Assembly (NCBI GenBank): GCA_947594335.1
Contig: CANQEC010000139.1
Span: 1 to 6,524 of the forward strand
Reading direction: 5' to 3'
Source of the DNA: an uncultured Lachnospiraceae bacterium
Lineage (GTDB): Bacteria; Bacillota; Clostridia; Lachnospirales; Lachnospiraceae
Length of the DNA: 6,524 bases
The notes under the pieces were generated by a model. It was given only the letters and a program-made list of their open reading frames with translations, was not told where the DNA came from and did no database searches. Position numbers and translations under genes: made by a program. Below are positions 5,527-6,524 of this stretch, one piece after another; positions within the stretch are counted from its first letter, which is position 1; every line of letters starts with the position of its first letter.

Positions 5527-6309
5527 TTATCCTTGATGCTTTTCGTCTTCGCGGATCAAAGCGCGGATCGCCTCCACCGCCGTGCAGATCGCCGTCTCAG
5601 TGTCATGGACGACCGGGTTCTCAAGTCCCAGCTTCTCGCGCTCCTGATTTGCCACCACCAGAAAGCAGGAACCTGCCCGCACCTTCAGGTGGCTCGCCAC
5701 AACGAACAGCGCCGCCGACTCCATCTCAGAGGCCAGACATCCCAGGCGCTTCCACGCTTCCCATTTATTCAGCAGCTCATAGCTTACAGGCTTTGTCTCC
5801 GGAGAATGCTGTCCGTAGAAGGCGTCCTTGCACTGCACGACTCCCGTGTGATACGGTATCCCAAGCCTTCCGGCCGCGGCGACAAGCGCATTTGTAACCT
5901 GGAAATCCGCTACCGCCGGAAATTCTATCGGGGCATACTCCCTGCTGGTCCCTTCCATACGGATTGCCCCATTCGCGATAACGATATCGCCGCTGCGGAC
6001 ATCCGTCTGCATGCCTCCGCAGGTGCCGACCCGGATAAACGTATCCGCTCCGACCGCCACAAGCTCCTCCATGGCGATCGATGCCGACGGGCCTCCGATC
6101 CCGGTGGAGGTCACACTGACCTTCACGCCGTCCAGATATCCTGTATACGTGATATATTCCCTGCTGTCCGCGATCAACCTGGCGTCTTCAAAATGGCGCG
6201 CAATCTTTTCACACCTCTTGGGATCGCCCGGAAGAATCACGTATCTGCCGACGTCTCCTTTGCCAACCTGAATATGATACTGTTTGCCGGGATCCTCTGA
6301 ATAATTCAT
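5527..6309 (-). CDS. udp: Uridine phosphorylase (PNP/UDP family 1)
   Basis: A 260-aa nucleoside phosphorylase (usually a hexamer) that cleaves uridine with phosphate to uracil and ribose-1-phosphate. Visible are YHIQV (11-15), with the His that contacts ribose across the subunit interface; LPGDPKR (26-32), with phosphate-binding Arg32; the family signature STGIGGPSASIAMEEL (68-83); RVGTCGGMQ (93-101), with phosphate-binding Arg93 and Thr96; DAFYGQHSPE (162-171), the base-recognition loop; and SEMESAALF (194-202), with ribose-binding Met197 and Glu198. Gln167 corresponds to Gln166 of E. coli Udp, but the Arg168 position reads Ser169, so base specificity is less certain than family. The start at 6309 is fixed by GGAGGGG at 6314-6320; the in-frame ATG at 6342 lacks proper spacing. 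It is the first gene of the operon. Confidence 0.93.
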   Translation of the reverse strand: MNYSEDPGKQYHIQVGKGDVGRYVILPGDPKRCEKIARHFEDARLIADSREYITYTGYLDGVKVSVTSTGIGGPSASIAMEELVAVGADTFIRVGTCGGMQTDVRSGDIVIANGAIRMEGTSREYAPIEFPAVADFQVTNALVAAAGRLGIPYHTGVVQCKDAFYGQHSPETKPVSYELLNKWEAWKRLGCLASEMESAALFVVASHLKVRAGSCFLVVANQEREKLGLENPVVHDTETAICTAVEAIRALIREDEKHQG

Positions 6310-6377
6310 ATTTCCCCTCCTGTCTGTTTTGTGAAATTCCATATCCCCGAATAATTTTACGTGCTTTGTGGTTTTTT

Positions 6378-6400
6378 AATAATTGTATAATAAAATTATT
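6378..6400. promoter_or_regulatory. Inverted repeat AATAATT-N9-AATTATT overlapping the udp promoter
   Basis: Two perfect 7-bp arms (6378-6384 and 6394-6400) separated by nine bases cover the -10 box and much of the spacer, where a repressor such as a DeoR-, GntR- or LacI-type protein would act. The arms are pure AT, so chance is a real alternative, and no regulator gene is visible to pair with it. Confidence 0.4.
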
Positions 6401-6410
6401 GTTCACGCAA
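6382..6410 (-). promoter_or_regulatory. Probable promoter of the udp-cdd-deoB-deoC operon
   Basis: On the minus strand, TTGCGT (6410-6405; only TTG matches the -35 consensus), a 17-bp spacer, then TACAAT (6387-6382; five of six match the -10 consensus). It lies in the AT-rich block upstream of udp. A start near 6375 would give a leader of about 65 nt with GGAGGGG just before the ATG. The weak -35 suggests dependence on, or responsiveness to, a regulator (inference). Confidence 0.55.
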
Positions 6411-6490
6411 GTGCCTGTATTGATTTTTTCAATATTAAATTATGAGATTTTTAAATGGAATATAGGTCTGCCAGACATGCGCGGCCGGTT

Positions 6491-6524
6491 TTACCTGCCG
6501 AGTACCGACCCAAGAAATTCATCC
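6491..6524 (-). CDS. Possible C-terminal end of an upstream gene (fragment)
   Basis: From the right edge, a minus-strand frame reads DEFLGSVLGR and stops at TAA (6493-6491). Base composition shifts from GC-rich here to very AT-rich just to the left, as expected at a gene end. Ten codons are too few to identify a family, and a second frame (ATG at 6522, stopping 23 residues later) is also open. A co-directional upstream gene is plausible but unproven. Confidence 0.25.
   Translation of the reverse strand, partial: DEFLGSVLGR

Noticed and set aside
6310..6381. Riboswitch or CRP site in the udp leader
   Set aside because: The leader is only about 65 nt, with no recognisable aptamer fold. A single TTTGTGAAA-like half-site lacks its partner.
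6209..6406. Minus-strand 65-codon frame across the udp leader (possible leader peptide)
   Set aside because: It would begin inside the promoter spacer, upstream of the predicted transcription start, and continues out of frame into udp without an SD.
1..6524. CRISPR array, insertion sequence, tRNA/rRNA, prophage or toxin-antitoxin content
   Set aside because: No regularly spaced repeats, transposase motifs, structural RNA signatures or phage genes were seen. The DNA is almost completely filled by metabolic genes.

Overview
The window looks like chromosomal DNA from a low-to-mid-GC Firmicute, most likely a Clostridia/Lachnospiraceae-type gut anaerobe. This is inferred from very strong GGAGG-type ribosome binding sites, AT-rich intergenic DNA around roughly half-GC genes, a short cytidine deaminase, a DeoB of the B. 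cereus type and tightly packed co-directional genes. No rRNA or other marker gene is present to fix the taxon. Every gene lies on the minus strand, so the window reads biologically from right to left.

Operon 1 (about 6410 down to 1976) is a nucleoside salvage/catabolism operon. It has an AT-rich promoter, then udp (uridine phosphorylase), cdd (cytidine deaminase), deoB (phosphopentomutase), deoC (deoxyribose-phosphate aldolase) and a DUF4432-type aldose-1-epimerase-like protein, and it ends in a long-stem intrinsic terminator. Cdd turns (deoxy)cytidine into (deoxy)uridine. Udp splits uridine, and possibly deoxyuridine, into uracil and (deoxy)ribose-1-phosphate. DeoB moves the phosphate to C5. 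DeoC cleaves deoxyribose-5-phosphate to glyceraldehyde-3-phosphate and acetaldehyde, while ribose-5-phosphate enters the pentose phosphate pathway. The mutarotase-like gene is the non-canonical member.

Operon 2 (from about 1975 to beyond the left edge) starts one base after the T-tract of the first operon's terminator, with a consensus TTGACA -35 box and a 17-bp spacer. It encodes a PfkB-family, fructokinase-like sugar kinase, a divergent ribulose-phosphate/allulose-6-phosphate 3-epimerase-like barrel protein, and the N-terminal 79 residues of a SIS-domain protein resembling 6-phospho-3-hexuloisomerase (HxlB). Kinase and epimerase are translationally coupled by an ATGA overlap. A kinase, a C3-epimerase and a sugar-phosphate isomerase suggest a small pathway feeding an unusual ketose or hexulose into fructose-6-phosphate. 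The substrate cannot be read from sequence. No transporter or regulator is visible in the window.

Operon 1 is ordinary biochemistry with some interesting regulatory structure. Operon 2 is the least characterised part, notably its SIS protein, in which the usual phosphosugar-binding Ser of the GxGRS motif reads as Val.
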